Shown piece after piece: positions 44,901 to 57,399 of a stretch of DNA of 64,000 nucleotides. This DNA comes from Pisolithus tinctorius. Its lineage: Eukaryota; Basidiomycota; Agaricomycetes; Boletales; Pisolithaceae. Under the pieces are notes generated by a model. It saw nothing but the letters and a program-made list of their open reading frames with translations, was not told the origin of the DNA and made no database searches. The DNA lies in NCBI GenBank assembly GCA_024663395.1, contig JANFAH010000010.1, forward strand, positions 1,612,001 through 1,676,000, in the 5' to 3' direction. The stretch's first letter is position 1, and every line of letters starts with the position of its first letter. The position numbers and the translations under genes are program-made.

Positions 44901-45420
44901 CTCCTTAACAGGTGCTTCGGGGATAGACATGTAAACGGAGCCGACGGTAATCATGAGATAGAGCCGAGGTACTATATTGCCGGCGTATTGAACCAACTCG
45001 TACAGGTCAGCGAGATGATGTCGGCCTTGGGTGTGTGCATCGTATAGATAGTTTGAGAGATGACGAAGAGAATCAAAGACGGCCATATCTGCATTGCAAG
45101 GAGGTTAGGTCGACCAGATACGGCACGGACAACACCTACAGAGTTCATAATATTGCTTTGGAGAGAGGGACGAAGTTCGCAGTTCGGCGAGCATTAGGCT
45201 GGCACTCTTCAATGCATCCATGATGTCGTCATTATCCTGTTGACTAGAGTTAACATTATCCAGTAGCAAGACGATAAACGCTGCGGGGGAGAAGTAACCG
45301 AGGACTGCGCATACGCACCAGATGCCTCCTCATCTGAGCCGCCTGCAACTTGACGGTGCTGAGACTCTCACTAAGGAGCTTTCCCTCTTCAGGAACCTGC
45401 GTCGTCGGCGTGGTCGCCAT
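41957..45420 (-). CDS. VPS35: Retromer subunit VPS35
   Basis: Core cargo-recognition subunit of the retromer coat that returns receptors from endosomes to the Golgi. The ATG at 45420 starts [20 protein letters not shown], followed by AAQMRRHL. The hallmark segment is at about 44820-44990: [15 protein letters not shown], then [15 protein letters not shown] (PRLYL motif, needed for VPS26 binding). Alpha-solenoid sequence follows ([40 protein letters not shown]). The C-terminal VPS29-binding part has [20 protein letters not shown] and [19 protein letters not shown]. The stop TAG is at 41957. About eight short introns are implied by frame changes. An Ala/Glu-rich insert with [15 protein letters not shown] at about 44130-44180 is a disordered loop. 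No lesions seen. Confidence 0.94.
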
Positions 45421-45610
45421 TCTGAGTCGCGACGAACTCCAACGGTGAGCAAGCCTCCACAGCGCCGATGGCTACTCGTCACTTGGGTCTGTCAGTAGGA
45501 CCCTTAACAATTTGCCGATTATGTAATGCTGTGCTACACAGGACTCCGTCACTCCGGGCCAACAAGTTTTTTTTTTTCATTTGCCTATTGAAGGAAGCCT
45601 CCGAAGTACC

Positions 45611-46727
45611 TTATGTTGAACCGGGTGCAGAAAATACCTCTCCAATAGTGCGGACTAGTGCTTCAAACCGATCTGCAGGAACCAGCATTGCCCGTCCACC
45701 AACATCGAGGCCAATACTCCCCGCATCGCGTGCCGGCGCATTGGTATATGAGTATGTCAACACGTGTTCGGAGAACTGCACTTCGCATGAGATCATTGTA
45801 ACGTGTCGAATGAATGATAGTACAAACCTTCATTATTTCCTCATCCTCTGGATGGAAGCCATATACACCATCTCTGCTCCTTCCCAATTCAGAACTTCCC
45901 GCCGACTTGTACCGCTTCGAATTCCTCTGTGCAGCAGCCATCGCCTCCTCTTCCTCGGGTGTCAAGCGATACACACGGGATATAAACAAGTAGTGTGTAA
46001 AATTATAAGGATCACCCTACACAGCATTTAGAATTAATATGACTTTATCAAATGAAAGGTGAAAAGGCATACGTCTGCAACTGCGTCCTGTAATTCGTCG
46101 ACGAGCATACGATAAATGGGTGGAACGACCTGCACCGGCATGTTGATCAAGCGTTCACTCAAGACAAGTCCTAGGTGCGCTTGGGCTTGATTCTGAACCT
46201 GAGTTTTTGGCGCCAGCAGCGATGACAACGTGCTGTGGAAGGTAAGATCCGCTGATATCTTTGACAGCATGTACTCTATGAGAGCCTTCACAGCAGGATT
46301 ATCCTGTGTTCGTTTTTTTGTCCATCAGCGAGCACCGAGAAAGTAAAAACAGGAAGTAGTCGTACTCGGTGTGCATCACAGCTCAAGACGGTAAGAAGAG
46401 CACACGGATCGCTCTCTTCGCCATCTGTTTTGATGGTGCTCCCGACGCCCGAGTCTGCTGCAGACAAGATCAAGTCTGCCAGCCTTCCTGTCTGCAAGCC
46501 TTCGGCGTCGGCGCCAAGCAGTTGAATCAATAACCGGTTGATAGCATGGTAATCGACCTCAGCGTTCAAATTGAAGAAATCAAAGTCAACGTCGACAAAA
46601 GCGGGTGTCTACTGAAGTAGTGGTATCAGCGAAGATGATCGGTATTGCAAGCGAATAAAAAACATACCTCTTCATCAGAACTATCGTAATCTGCGTCTGC
46701 ATCGGGATTTTGTTTGCGCTTTGACAT
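45611..46727 (-). CDS. BCP1: BCP1/BCCIP-family protein
   Basis: Nuclear chaperone and export factor family; yeast Bcp1 escorts ribosomal protein Rpl23 and helps export Mss4. The ATG at 46727 gives MSKRKQNPDADADYDSSDEE. After a short intron come the typical VDVDFDFFNLNAEVDYHAIN, LLIQLLGADAEGLQTGRLAD and LLTVLSCDAHR. Further on are LTFHSTLSSLLAPKTQVQNQ, VVPPIYRMLVDELQDAVADG, FISRVYRLTPEEEEAMAAAQ and GFHPEDEEIMK, ending at 45611. Length and order fit fungal BCP1. It lies 190 bases upstream of VPS35 on the same strand. Two damaged partial copies of this gene lie 9-12 kb to the right. Confidence 0.92.
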
Positions 46728-48670
46728 GATACACCAATGGAAAAATACAGCACTGTGTTGCACGTTGACACAGCAGACTCACAGGAGCAGCTTTTTTCGG
46801 ATTTGTGGCCCATCATTTGGCCAACCTGATCAAGGATATGACCTCACGTGATGGCGATATTGCCGTGAACATGTCTCACATCGCCCTTACTATGTGCCAA
46901 CGAGGCGCCGTTGTATAAGTACACCGTTACAGCGTTGTCCGGTGAGACGCTTTCCCGGTCACTTATACTGACGTGGCATCCAGTTGTCACTTCTTCGTTA
47001 GTATTCCATGGTTCAATGTTTCCCGACCTTGTACTGACATGGCACTCAGCGTAACTTCTTCGTTAGCATGCCATGGATTCATTCTGGTTCCTGGATTTTG
47101 TGTCAGAAAACAGCCACTTCCAGGTCATTCTTTGGTATGATGGCACACGGCTCCACCAAGCAGTGTCCTTCCTTGCTGCTGTCGCTGGCACGGCCTGTAT
47201 TGCCCGCCGCTGCACAAGATCGAACAAAATCGAGGCAAGTCAGGTTGCTCGCTTCCCCCGAGCGTCTGTTGGCAGGGCCTCAGCCGATAGACGCCATGTC
47301 TAACATATATCTGGCGAATGGCAACCGATAAGCAGCCCACTCCCCCCACGTCAAAGCCCTTACCGCTACCTCGCACTCCGCGCCTATCTGCGCAATAACA
47401 AGCAGTCGCTTGCTGATACTTGGGGTTTAGCATTATCCCGTGTGCTGTTATCTGTAGGTTGCAGGGTTGGAGGGCTGTAGGGAGTCATGTGAACATATAA
47501 GTACGGTCTCCTGCGGTGGATCTCCGCCTTGATTGACCCATTGCGACGATAGGCTAACTGAAAAGGCGAAATCTACGCAAAATTCCAGATCGGTATACTC
47601 TACCGGACGTTATGAGCTCATCATTGCCACAGACCGCCAGTGCAGTGTTGGAGGGTTACCATTACCAATGGACATACCCCCTCGGGGGGTCTCCTCAGCA
47701 AGTCCCTGTGTATTTGCTGTAAGGATAATATCCTTGCAAGCGATCGCTCCTTGTCTGCCTCGCTTCCCAATAGTTGTCTGCTACCAGACTACCCTCAGAC
47801 GAGGTAGTGGCCAAGAGTAGAAACCTGTTCGTTGAATTGGAGGAGGTTCGGTGATCAATTGGGATTTAAGGCCTCCCGCGATTACAATCACGGGGTGTAC
47901 AAGTGGCGCACTGACGGATTTCTGGAAGTAAGTTAATGCCACCGGAGGCTCATAAGACTTGCCGTTAACCTTTTTTTAACACTTTCAACTCATGATTCCA
48001 CTACTTTTCTCGCCAGCTCGTGTCCTTGCCTGCCCTCCGTTCAATCAGAACGACGCCATTACATAGCCGTTATAGATACCCGAGCTGCCCTCCAAGTCGA
48101 TGTGCCGAAGGATCTATGCCCTCCATATGTATGGCAGCCCTCCCAACAGCCTCACATCAATCCCTTTCTAGCCAATTTATGTCCCTGCCTGACCTCCAAG
48201 CCAGGAGGTATTCGACTGCGAACGACGCCACCGTACTTCCACTTAGGATACTTGGAGGGCCTTCCACGGTCCATATTCTAGAGAATTTGAAGCCTCCATA
48301 TATATTGGAGCCCTCCCAAGGTCTCCCTACCACCACCTCGTTGTTTTCAATCCGCTGTCACCTTCAAAACCATGTTCCCGTTCCCTCAGCCCGAATTTTC
48401 GACCCTCTTCCCCGTCCAGGAGGCGGCATCCGATGCGTCTGCATCTCATCTTCACGATTCGGACAACAACTGCTGTTTCTTCCCAGACGAACCTTTTCCG
48501 GGAGAACAAGCAATTTCTTTGCTATCAGAGTAGGCTTCACGTCGACTCTGCAATGTCCTGCCTCTCACTGTTATGTTCTGTACCAGTGATACTACCTGGT
48601 ATGATGATCATGCCGAGGTACGGAGACTTCTTATATTTATCTTCCATGCAGCCAGCTTACGCTTGTTACC
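46728..48670. other. Long intergenic region with degenerate repeats
   Basis: About 1.9 kb without a gene I can support. It holds the BCP1 promoter (a TCACGTGA-type box near 46845 and a TATA-like TATAAG near 46914), a 66-base imperfect tandem repeat (46966-47079) and a looser duplication at about 48017-48340. Open frames at 47068-47331 and 48020-48589 show no recognisable protein. Confidence 0.4.
46966..47079 (+). repeat. Imperfect 66-base tandem repeat
   Basis: Two copies (46966-47013 and 47032-47079) share TACTGAC.TGGCA, ACTTCTTCGTTAG and CCATGG in the same order. Confidence 0.65.
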
Positions 48671-49379
48671 ATGTTCCAGCAATCGTGTGCATCGGCTATG
48701 TCAGCTTTGTCTCGTCTGCCAACGTTTCATATGGATTACCCGAACACCGCTGGCATTTTCGGCTACTCGGGTTATGTGCAAAGTGCAGCAAACGACTACG
48801 ACACATCCCAATACTACTACCCAAACTCAGGATCTCACATCGTAAGTTCGACTTGATACCATAAGAGTGACCTCTCGTAATTTTCATGTTGTCTGATAGC
48901 CTGCGCAATCCATCCCCGATGTAATGCCCGTTCAAGCCACTGAGGTCAGCGTTCCTGCCGGACACCTCGCTGGTGCCGAAGGAGACTTGGGACCCTTCGG
49001 CAGGGATGCTCGCGCTGTCGCCACTTCAATCGGTTTCCCCGTCACACTCGATACGGCAAGCTCTGCTTTGGAAGGTTCACAGACGCACCCCGTCCCAATC
49101 CAGTTTACAAACACCGCAACCCTGGGGTCTCCACTAGTAACATCACAGCCCGACCGGAAGCCTTGTGAGTGGAAATTCAATCAGGGGGGTATGTGCGGCG
49201 AACTCGTGGGTTGGCACTGCGAGGGCCATCTGGCCGCTGTCCACGAAATCGTTGACATGGCAAGTAACAAACTCGTCACCTGTGGTGCTTGTGGCAAGAG
49301 CATGAAGCGGAAGTCCATCTTAAGGCATTTCCGAGAGAAACATCTTGGATTCCGTCGCTCAAAGCGAGATTCCTCGTAG
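48671..49379 (+). CDS. C2H2-like zinc-finger protein 1, hypothetical
   Basis: Exons 48671-48841 and 48900-49379 (GTAAGT..TAG) join in phase, giving about 216 residues. The N-terminus is Ser/Tyr rich (HMDYPNTAGIFGYSGYVQSA). The C-terminus has two finger-like units: CEWKFNQGGMC with HLAAVH (CX9C then HX4H), and CGACGKSMKRKSILRHFREKH (CX2CX11HX4H form), then a basic tail RRSKRDSS. This suggests a nuclear DNA-binding protein; target unknown. A paralogue with the same two units ends at 52542. Other in-frame ATGs (48698, 48731) are possible starts. Confidence 0.7.
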
Positions 49380-50428
49380 AACCCAACAATTGCTGTATTC
49401 TGGTAAGGTCTATCTATACTTACTGCGTGCTTGACGAATTTAATAGACATTTTGTTCTGGCTGCACACAGGTTTTACGTACAGTGCGAATACAGGTCCTA
49501 TTAACTGCGCTACTTCAATCATTTCTTTGTGATCGTTGCTCATCCTTCTATACGAGCTGCTTCTGTTCCATTCTATAGCTACGGTCATGCATTCCTCTGA
49601 TCCGCCACTACTGGTCATCATACACCCACAAATAAATAGAAAATCCAATCGTTCGGTTTCGGCTAAAATATTGGGTCCCAATCAGACACTTCAACTCGTG
49701 ACCGCGCCACTTTGCGGCTCTCACTATACTGTTGCATGGATGACTTTACATAAGATGGTTAGTGTCACTCATATCACGTAGTTTTTACTTCCAGTGTCAT
49801 GTTCGGATATTCTCATCAGTTTTCAGAGCCACGGGGTACTTGCCTACAGCAAACGTCAACGATCTGTGCCCCGCCGAGAATGACCACTTGCATTCGATAC
49901 CACAGAGTTAATGTTGCCTTAGTACCAGTTCCTATTATGGGGATACCGGGGACAGCAGGCTTATAGCTCTATTGATTTCGGGGCCTCACAGCATCCCGTT
50001 GCTCCGGAATTATTTACGCACCTATCTGGTATCGCATGGGGAACTTGTCGAGGTGCAAGCAATTCGCTTACCACTGGGAGACCTCGGCGAGCGTTTACTT
50101 CTGCGAATACCATGTTGATATAGTTGAACAAGGGCGCAGCCACGCGGTCCTATCACCACACGGCCAGATCGCTGGGTCGGTGTATTTGGGGTCTGATCTT
50201 ACCAATTCCAGAAGGTTAGCTTTAAGGGCGTTCTTTCGAGAATACTTCTGGTCTAGCACAGACCACCGCACCGCCACACTCGAACGCATTAAATACGGGG
50301 TACACTGTACCTTGGTGAGTCCGCAGGTTTCATCTATCTTATTCCTCCTTACACACCACATCACTCTCCTTTTATCCGTTACTTGTCTTTCCGTTCAATT
50401 CCAACCCTCGCGATCCACTCTACCAGAT
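49380..50428. other. Intergenic, nothing recognised
   Basis: About 1 kb between the first zinc-finger gene and the next candidate exon. The open frame at 50036-50632 may include coding sequence only in its last third. Confidence 0.35.
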
Positions 50429-50628
50429 ATGCACAGTCGTCTATCCTGCCCGACACAGCTACCCGACATGCATCTCACGTCTGACTGCGTACCAGCGTCA
50501 CTCTCTTGGGATGTGACTTCCTTACAACAGGAGTACGATCCCAGTAACATGCTGTATGGTGCAGAACCCGCGGACTACTCGAATGGCGAAGATGTACTGC
50601 ACCAGGACCGGACCATCCCCCCGTCAAT
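50429..50628 (+). CDS. Possible isolated or 5' exon, unknown
   Basis: Open from the ATG at 50429 to a good splice donor (GTAAGT at 50629), with sequence LTSDCVPASLSWDVTSLQQE and an acidic, Tyr/Ser-containing end. The composition resembles the N-terminal part of the zinc-finger proteins. It could be the first exon of the gene ending at 52542 or a remnant of a third paralogue. No acceptor joining it in phase was fixed. Confidence 0.25.
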
Positions 50629-50868
50629 GTAAGTGTCATTTTATGTCTGGGTACCAATTTTTTGACATGTCCTGTCATCAGGCATAATCTTCCTATTATC
50701 TTATCCGAGGTTTTCAGACCCTCCATCTTGTCCATTTTAAAGGAAGTTCTGAAGATATTGCTAGTATCATCAGTATTTTCCGAGCCATTTGACACGGACT
50801 TCAGCCCTCGCGCCCGCCTTTGGAACATTCGGGACTTGTGATGTAAATCGTTATTTCGGTTCTCAGCT

Positions 50869-51159
50869 ATGATGCTTATCGCAAATCCCAGTATGCTCTG
50901 CGCACATTATATGTCGCTGACAATGCTAAACACGCTGAGGCAACCATGGTGCGTTCAATTTTTACCGACGGCGCCCGAAGAGTACTTACGCAGGGTTTCC
51001 CTCCGTACAACAGCCTCCTTATACGCGTTCCCTCCCACCCAACCAGGCTCATACCCTCAACCAGATGGATCCGGTTTCGGGTGTTCAAAACGTAGGACTT
51101 GGCAATCCCGCTGCTTCATACTCGATCCAACCCGCCGGTGAAAGCGAGGGGTCTTTGAT
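50869..51159 (+). repeat. Tandem duplicate of the 5' exons of zinc-finger gene 2
   Basis: A roughly 320-base unit (about 50860-51180) is repeated at about 51183-51500. Each contains a small exon starting MMLI, an intron with GTATGC or GTATAC and a GCTAAAC or TACTAAAT branch site, and a longer exon with NHGAFNF or DHGAFNF, SVQQPP and NQAHTLNQM, ending ESEGSLM or ENGGSLM at a donor. The first copy is intact in frame but lacks the zinc-finger exon. Confidence 0.7.
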
Positions 51160-51189
51160 GGTAGGCTTGACTTTGGCAGGTATCCAGCC

Positions 51190-52542
51190 ATGATGCTTAT
51201 CGTAATTCCAGTATACTCCGCGCACATTATATGTCTCTGACGATACTAAATACGCTGAGGCGACCATGGTGCGTTCAACTTTGGCCAACGGCACCCCAGA
51301 AGTACTTACGTAGGGTTTCTTTCCGTACAACAGCCTCCCGATGCGCGTCCGCTCCCACACAACCAAGCTCACACCCTTAATCAGATGAATCCGGTTTGGA
51401 ATGTTCAATTTACTGAACATGGCAATCCCGTTACTTCACACTCGACCCATCTCGTTGATGAAAACGGAGGGTCTTTGATGGTATGCTTGACTTTGGCAAC
51501 CATCGTGTTGGGCTACTAATTAAATTGAGTTAAGGTTCCACCCTTTAAACCGCCGCCACACGCCACCCATTCCCTCGCTGCTGCTGATGCCGTCCAGTTC
51601 ATTGGCACGCCTAGGTGGACTGCGGAAGATGGCCATGCGAACTCTGTTAACCTTGGAATTGTCGGAGGACCTCGTGGCTGCTGGAACACGCGAACCTTTT
51701 TCGACTGGAGCGTATGTCCGCCGTCAAACACGGTTCCGCCACCTTCTCTGGAACCGGGTGGACACGTGCTTGCTGGGGGCATTCCAACATCCACGTGTCC
51801 CCCAATCGCATCAAACGTCGCTGATGGAATCATGGTGAACGCGGGGACAATACCCATCTCACTTGAGCGTCCCATGTTCCGGCCTGGCGGAGGGGATAAT
51901 CGTGAAAGGATGGATGGAATTGATCACAATTCCGACAACGCCGCCTACTCAGTGGCACCATCATGGTCGCTTTCGGATGCCTCTCGGTCACTGCCTCATA
52001 AGCTGCAACCAACACACAGCATCGGGAACATTTCTGTGCCTAAGGAGTCACCAAGAACTGACCGTTCCACTGGGTCCTCGACGAGCCTTCCGACAGCACC
52101 CAAACGCTGCGGCTGGCGGGACAACGACGGAAAGATATGTGACATGCCTGTTACGTACAACAATCTAGTACACCATATCGCCGCCGTCCACCACATCAAG
52201 GACATGGCATTCGATGCCATAATCGAGTGTCGTTGGTGTCGTCCGGGAAACAGAATGAAGAGGGAGAGCATACTGAGACACCTCAGGGAGAAGCACTTGG
52301 GGTATCCGCGCCGGAAGAACGGGGTTACGCGACTTTCCCTTCAGTTTCCTCCGATGACCTCTTCACATAGCGCCCTGAACACGGGCACGCCGGTGGAATC
52401 GCCAACGTTCGCTTCACCCTATCTTCCTTATCCTGTGTCCCCTAGTAGTGCTCTCTCCCCGCGTTCCTGCGATTTTTCAACTTCTGCCTTCTCGGTGGCC
52501 ATCCCGCCAACTTCGCCATCCTTGTGGAAACAGAACGAGTAA
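51190..52542 (+). CDS. C2H2-like zinc-finger protein 2, hypothetical
   Basis: Exons 51190-51210, 51260-51480 and 51535-52542 join in phase, giving about 416 residues. The first two exons are duplicated just upstream. The finger region has CGWRDNDGKIC then HHIAAVH (CX9C with HX4H-like spacing), and CRWCRPGNRMKRESILRHLR then EKH. RMKRESILRHLREKHLG is nearly identical to the same block in the gene ending at 49379. Long Ser/Pro-rich disordered regions flank it. The upstream ATG at 50869, with both exon copies included, is an alternative start. Probably a regulatory DNA-binding protein; target unknown. Confidence 0.7.
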
Positions 52543-55479
52543 AGTGTGCTAGATTTCAAGTCAAGCTGCGACTTTTTATCGCACAGAAGACTATAGTAGC
52601 GTTCTAAGCTGCGTTAGATACCTGCAGGACACCAGTCGGTGTCCGACATTTTTTCCGACCCCCCCAGACCATACATTGGAATATGTACAACACGCAATTT
52701 TATGATTCACTTCTCACGTACTATGCACAGCCCAATTGGATCGAGTAGGCGATTCACCTGAGGTATCCCAGTATCCCGGCGGTCGCCTATACGAGTCGAC
52801 ATGTAATAGTTTCTACGTACTGGATCTTACGGTCGCCCATCCACCTTTCCTCCTGACCGAGAGTTCCGAAGCGTGACAGGCAACCTCCGTCTGATGGATG
52901 TCCTACAGCAGACCATATGACTAGATACTCAGATGTTCAGGTTTCCAGGAAGAAGTGCACAGCACAACGCCACCGAATTGGAGTCTCTTCGAAATAGGTG
53001 GAGACGTAATAACGTACGGATCGTGGGCACCATAGGGCGAGAAGATCAGAACGCCACGGAAGCCTTCTATGGGGCATTGAGTGAACTTCCTCCAGCGAGA
53101 GAGCTGGGGTATGGTACAGTACCGTACAGCTGGCGGTAAGTATTCCTGGACGCATCCTGGTCCAGGTCTGAAAGTTGTCTTGTCCCCCGAGTTTTTGCCG
53201 GACCGAAAGAGCCGGGCCAACTAGATTGGGAATCATTGCTCTTATGGGGTGTGGCTGACTTATTGGGGTCCATTTCACGCCCCTACTTGAATCATGAATG
53301 CATGACGAGCGACTTGCAGCGATCTCTGGTCAAAATGGACATGGACAGCGGCGCACGCCGTTTGGTGGTTGACGTCAGTGATGATGGCGGTTCAAACATT
53401 CACGCTCGGTCACCTACAACACCCCTCCATAACGTTGAACTTTACACTACCTAATGCCATCTCTAACAACAGCTTAGAAAGAGCAAATGGACGATCTGTG
53501 CTGCCTACTTCTCGTAGTTGCAATATATGCAAGCACTCCTGTTAGACTACGTCTTTCTGTAGCCATATACCTAGCCTCCTGTAACATGATGCGGGGTTAT
53601 CTCTCGTGAAACTACTTCTCTACTCGTGTTTGTACTTGTAGCGTCCAGGAGCGCCCGGGGGGCTTTTGGTATTTACTTTATACTTGGTGTAGTAGGGAGG
53701 CCTAGGGACAGGAGGTAGCGAACAGCCACGCTACGTAGTGCTTAGTCAGAAAGGCGAAGACACGGTCGTGCGTCGTGCACATCAACAACTCCATACCTCA
53801 GCCTATAGCTTCCCCAGAGCTCAGTTCATTGCTCGGAGGCTCTCTCCCACTGTTTCACGGGAAAAAATTCACAGGGACTCGCAGGGGCTGGGCCAAGCTT
53901 CTGGAGCAGACCGTACTTCAATGATACACACAAGCATGGAAACGAACCCCGCCTTGGAGGAGGATACAAAACAATTAGGACAAAGGGATCAGAGTCGTAA
54001 AGGCCGCCATCATATGTAACGAGCCAACACGTAACACTATCTCATGTGAGTAGGACCGCCAGGCTGGCGGTATCGTCAAGTCTTATCTTTGTCGCCGAAG
54101 CGAATGCAGTGTATCAGGTGAGTACTTGTCCTGCTGGCACCGGTACGTATCCCGTTGTTCGCGCGGGTGTGATTATGGCTACTCGATGTTTTTTTGACGG
54201 CAAGAATTTAAACTTACTGCTGCATACCTAGCTACTAATTCTGTAGATATGCCTGGCACGTTGCAGACACACTATACTGAGTCGCGGGCCTAGCAGGACT
54301 CGAGTTAAAGAACCACCAACTTTCATCCTCCCCTGGGATCTTATTGAACTGTTCCTACGCGACCAGATTCATCTCTCACCGGTTGATACCGTCTGGATAT
54401 ACATACATTGATCCCATCTCCGAACCTCTAGGAAAGTTGTCTTCCTGTCGATCCTATCCTTGATCCCTTACCCCACGGAAATCCATCCCAAGATTAACCT
54501 ATGACTCTATCAGGTTTCTAGTGTCTTCTTCCATCAAGGGAGACTCCGTTGCCCATCTTGGACGAACGGTTGAATAGATTTGGCGTTCCAGTGACTTTCT
54601 TGCTGCATGTGTGCGTCAGAGGCTCACGGAGAAGTTCCGAAGCAACTCTGCAAGGGGCAAGAACGAGGAAATGAATGGTGTATGATGACCAAAGAGAAGT
54701 GATCCAGTTATGTTTCGCGTTGCTTTACCCCTAGAAAGTTACCTACAAGGTTCGAGGCAATCCATCTCTGCGGACCCTCGCACCGTATTCCCTGATCTGC
54801 GGGCAGCATGAACACCAAAGTCACTCGTAACATCGATGCTGTGAATAATTTTTTTCGTCATGCTTTCGTAAACTGATTGTGATTTTGACACAATTCCGTA
54901 CGACCACGCGTCATTTCCAGCACTGTCGTCACTATTGCCACATTGTACTTCTCGATCTCCGCACTACATACCTCCGTTTTCGTATCGTAAACGTTGAATC
55001 AGGAGCATACCGTCTATCCCCTACTATGGAAACCAGCGATGAAGATATTTCGGAGTCGGGGGAATAGCTCGCAAGGTGTGTATTGAAAATCGTCATAGAA
55101 GATAAAAGAAGATCCGTTGACTGAGATTTTCCCATCGGCCAACCGGACTGCTTCTCTTCTCACGATGAAGCAAGGAGAGAGTCAGAACACGGCTGTGGTT
55201 CCGTCCACACGTTGACTACAAGTCGGGTATCACGCCGGTCAGAAGCAGTCTTACTGTGTACAAACAGCTTTCGCCACCTTCGCATTTACCCTAATCTACA
55301 AGAAAAAGGAATGATCAACAACGCTATCGGGTGGGGTGCTGACAGCTTGGCCGGGCATAGGTAGTGCCACAAGATAATCTATTACAGGAACTCGCACAAC
55401 TCATCTACAAACCTAACATCTGTATGAGATGAGTCGAAACGGGTGGGAACGTAAATAAAGCTGACTACCTTCTCGTTCT
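52543..55479. other. Gene-poor region
   Basis: About 2.9 kb without a supported gene. A candidate exon at 52933-53136 ends at a GTAAGT donor and is followed by an open frame at 53236-53454, but no domain or consistent model was found. Open frames at 53738-54019 and 54879-55067 have no recognisable features. Confidence 0.35.
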
Positions 55480-56330
55480 GGGGTACCAAATTCCTGCTTC
55501 GTGCTGCTCCAGAACTTCCTGGCAACTCGTATCGCTTCGAAGTTCGTTATGCAGCAACTATCGCCTCCCCTCCCTCGGGCATCGGGTACTATACCATGAG
55601 TATAACCAGGCATGTATACCTATGTAGCGGGAACTGTAAGGATCACTTTGCACAGTGCTATGTTTTCTTCGATCAGTTAAATGAAAGAGCGACTGGCACT
55701 GGTATGTTGATCAAACGGGGCTCTATGAAGGGCAAGATCCATTGAGGTGCTTAACAGCATGTACTCTACAAGAACCCTCACAAACTTCACAGCCAGATCA
55801 TCTGGCGTGCTGTGGATCGTCAACAGCAACACAGGAGCCGAAAAGGAAGCGAACTGCTCTCTCCACCGTTGTTAAAAGATCAAGTCTTCTAATCTTCCTG
55901 TGAGTACACACTCTCCGCGCCCGTGTTTAACCAACAATAAATTAATCGCGGCGATCGATCTCGATATTCAATTTGAAGAAATCAAAGTCAGCGGTACAAG
56001 CAACGGTGACCCGGGCCCAGTGCAAGGGAAGGGGCTAAAATCAAATCCCTTCATCTGAGCAGCCCATAATCTACATTTTCACCGGATCCCGTTTGCACTT
56101 TGAGATGAACGAGGGGAATTATGTACCGCGCTGATCAGTACATGGGGCCCGGTTCCAGGTTAATGATCTCACGTGACGCATGAGCTGTGGTTGACGCAAT
56201 TATGTAATGGCGGCAAGTAAGTGAAACGATCATATAGCCGAAGTCGTGGTCCCTTGAAGCACATGGACGACTTGATGCTCTCACATTATCCTTGACATCA
56301 AGCGCTGCTCTATAAGTGGACAAGGTTCAA
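55480..56330 (-). pseudogene. BCP1 pseudogene copy 1, with promoter remnant
   Basis: DNA-level match in pieces to 45611-46950. Near 55500-55580 it has CTTCCTGGCAACTCG against the gene's CTTCCCGCCGACTTG, and ATCGCCTCCCCTCCCTCGG against the gene's ATCGCCTCCTCTTCCTCGG. Near 55960-55990 is the ATTCAATTTGAAGAAATC block, which codes the VDVDFDFFN region in the gene. Near 56060-56105 is the degraded start. Beyond it, CTCACGTGA and CTATAAGTG parallel the gene's promoter. Deletions and substitutions are extensive. Confidence 0.7.
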
Positions 56331-57399
56331 ATTCCTCAATTTAGTCTCATATTAACTTGGCGTCTGGGTGTAGCATCTGGTAGAGTACTCTGCAATGAAA
56401 CCGCAACCATTGACTCAACTCGACATCGATCAGACAGGATGATACGAGATATCGTAAAGCCACCGCGGAATCAAATTCAAGTAGAGTGGAAAATCGAGTA
56501 ATACCAAGTTACATACCGTGATGTGGCCGTTCTGTCGTTCTTGGGCTTTTCATTGGCAGCATTGAAGCATGGAGTTTCAAGTGCGTCTTCGTCACAATGA
56601 CGCGATGTTTTTACAAAGCTTAGAAAAGGTGTTAGATTTTCTGTCGAGATGGTTAGTATAACTTTGCCTACGTATGTACCGTCGAAGCGCAGTCGATCGC
56701 TTCCTGAGCGTTTGTCGACCATGCCGCATGTCATAGGTCCAATGAGTGGAAGGTGGTAAGCGGTTCGATTCCTATGTGAAAAGCTGGACTGCGTTACTTC
56801 CCTATCTGCGTGATGCCGTAGTTAATATCTAATATTTAGCATTACCTGGTGGATGATTGTCTGTCGGTCTTGAGCTGGAAGGATCCTGGCGATTACGGCG
56901 ACGACGCGAACAGGTAGTATTGGTCTTCACCTGCATATTTTCTTCTCTGAGTGCCCAACTCTAGACATGAGATCGACTGACAGGGACCGGAGGATGCCAA
57001 ATCGCGGGATCCCTGCCGACCGAACAGTGTCCAACACAAGACGCCAATTGGCGATACCACGATGGAGGCCAGCCCTCGAACGGACTTGCTCACGATAATT
57101 TCACTGTAACTTTCACTTACATCTAGGGGTTCCCTAGTCAACAGGCAATGGCCCACCAACGTGCGAAAGTCTGCAAAAATTTGCTGCAAGATAGGCGTAC
57201 CTAGCGCTGTACCCTGAACGGTCCCAAGCTTGTATTTGGTATTCGGTTTATGCAAAATGGCATGAAGTTTGGTGTCATAGTTATCCCTTTCATGGCTGGT
57301 ATTTCCTTTGGCCACTCGGATTTCCAGTGACAACGGTAGCGGAACGGCACGCGTTGCGCAATACAGGTTATTTTCCCATCTTGTGGATGAAATGCACAT
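56331..57399. other. Gene-poor spacer between BCP1 pseudocopies
   Basis: No recognisable gene. The minus-strand open frame at 56893-57399 shows no known domain. Confidence 0.35.

Noticed and set aside
47068..47331. 87-residue plus-strand ORF as a gene
   Set aside because: No recognisable motif, no splice support, overlaps an equally open alternative frame and lies in a region of degenerate repeats.
56761..56772. GGTTCGATTCC, a perfect-looking tRNA B-box
   Set aside because: The flanking bases do not pair as a T-stem and no A-box, anticodon arm or acceptor stem can be folded around it.
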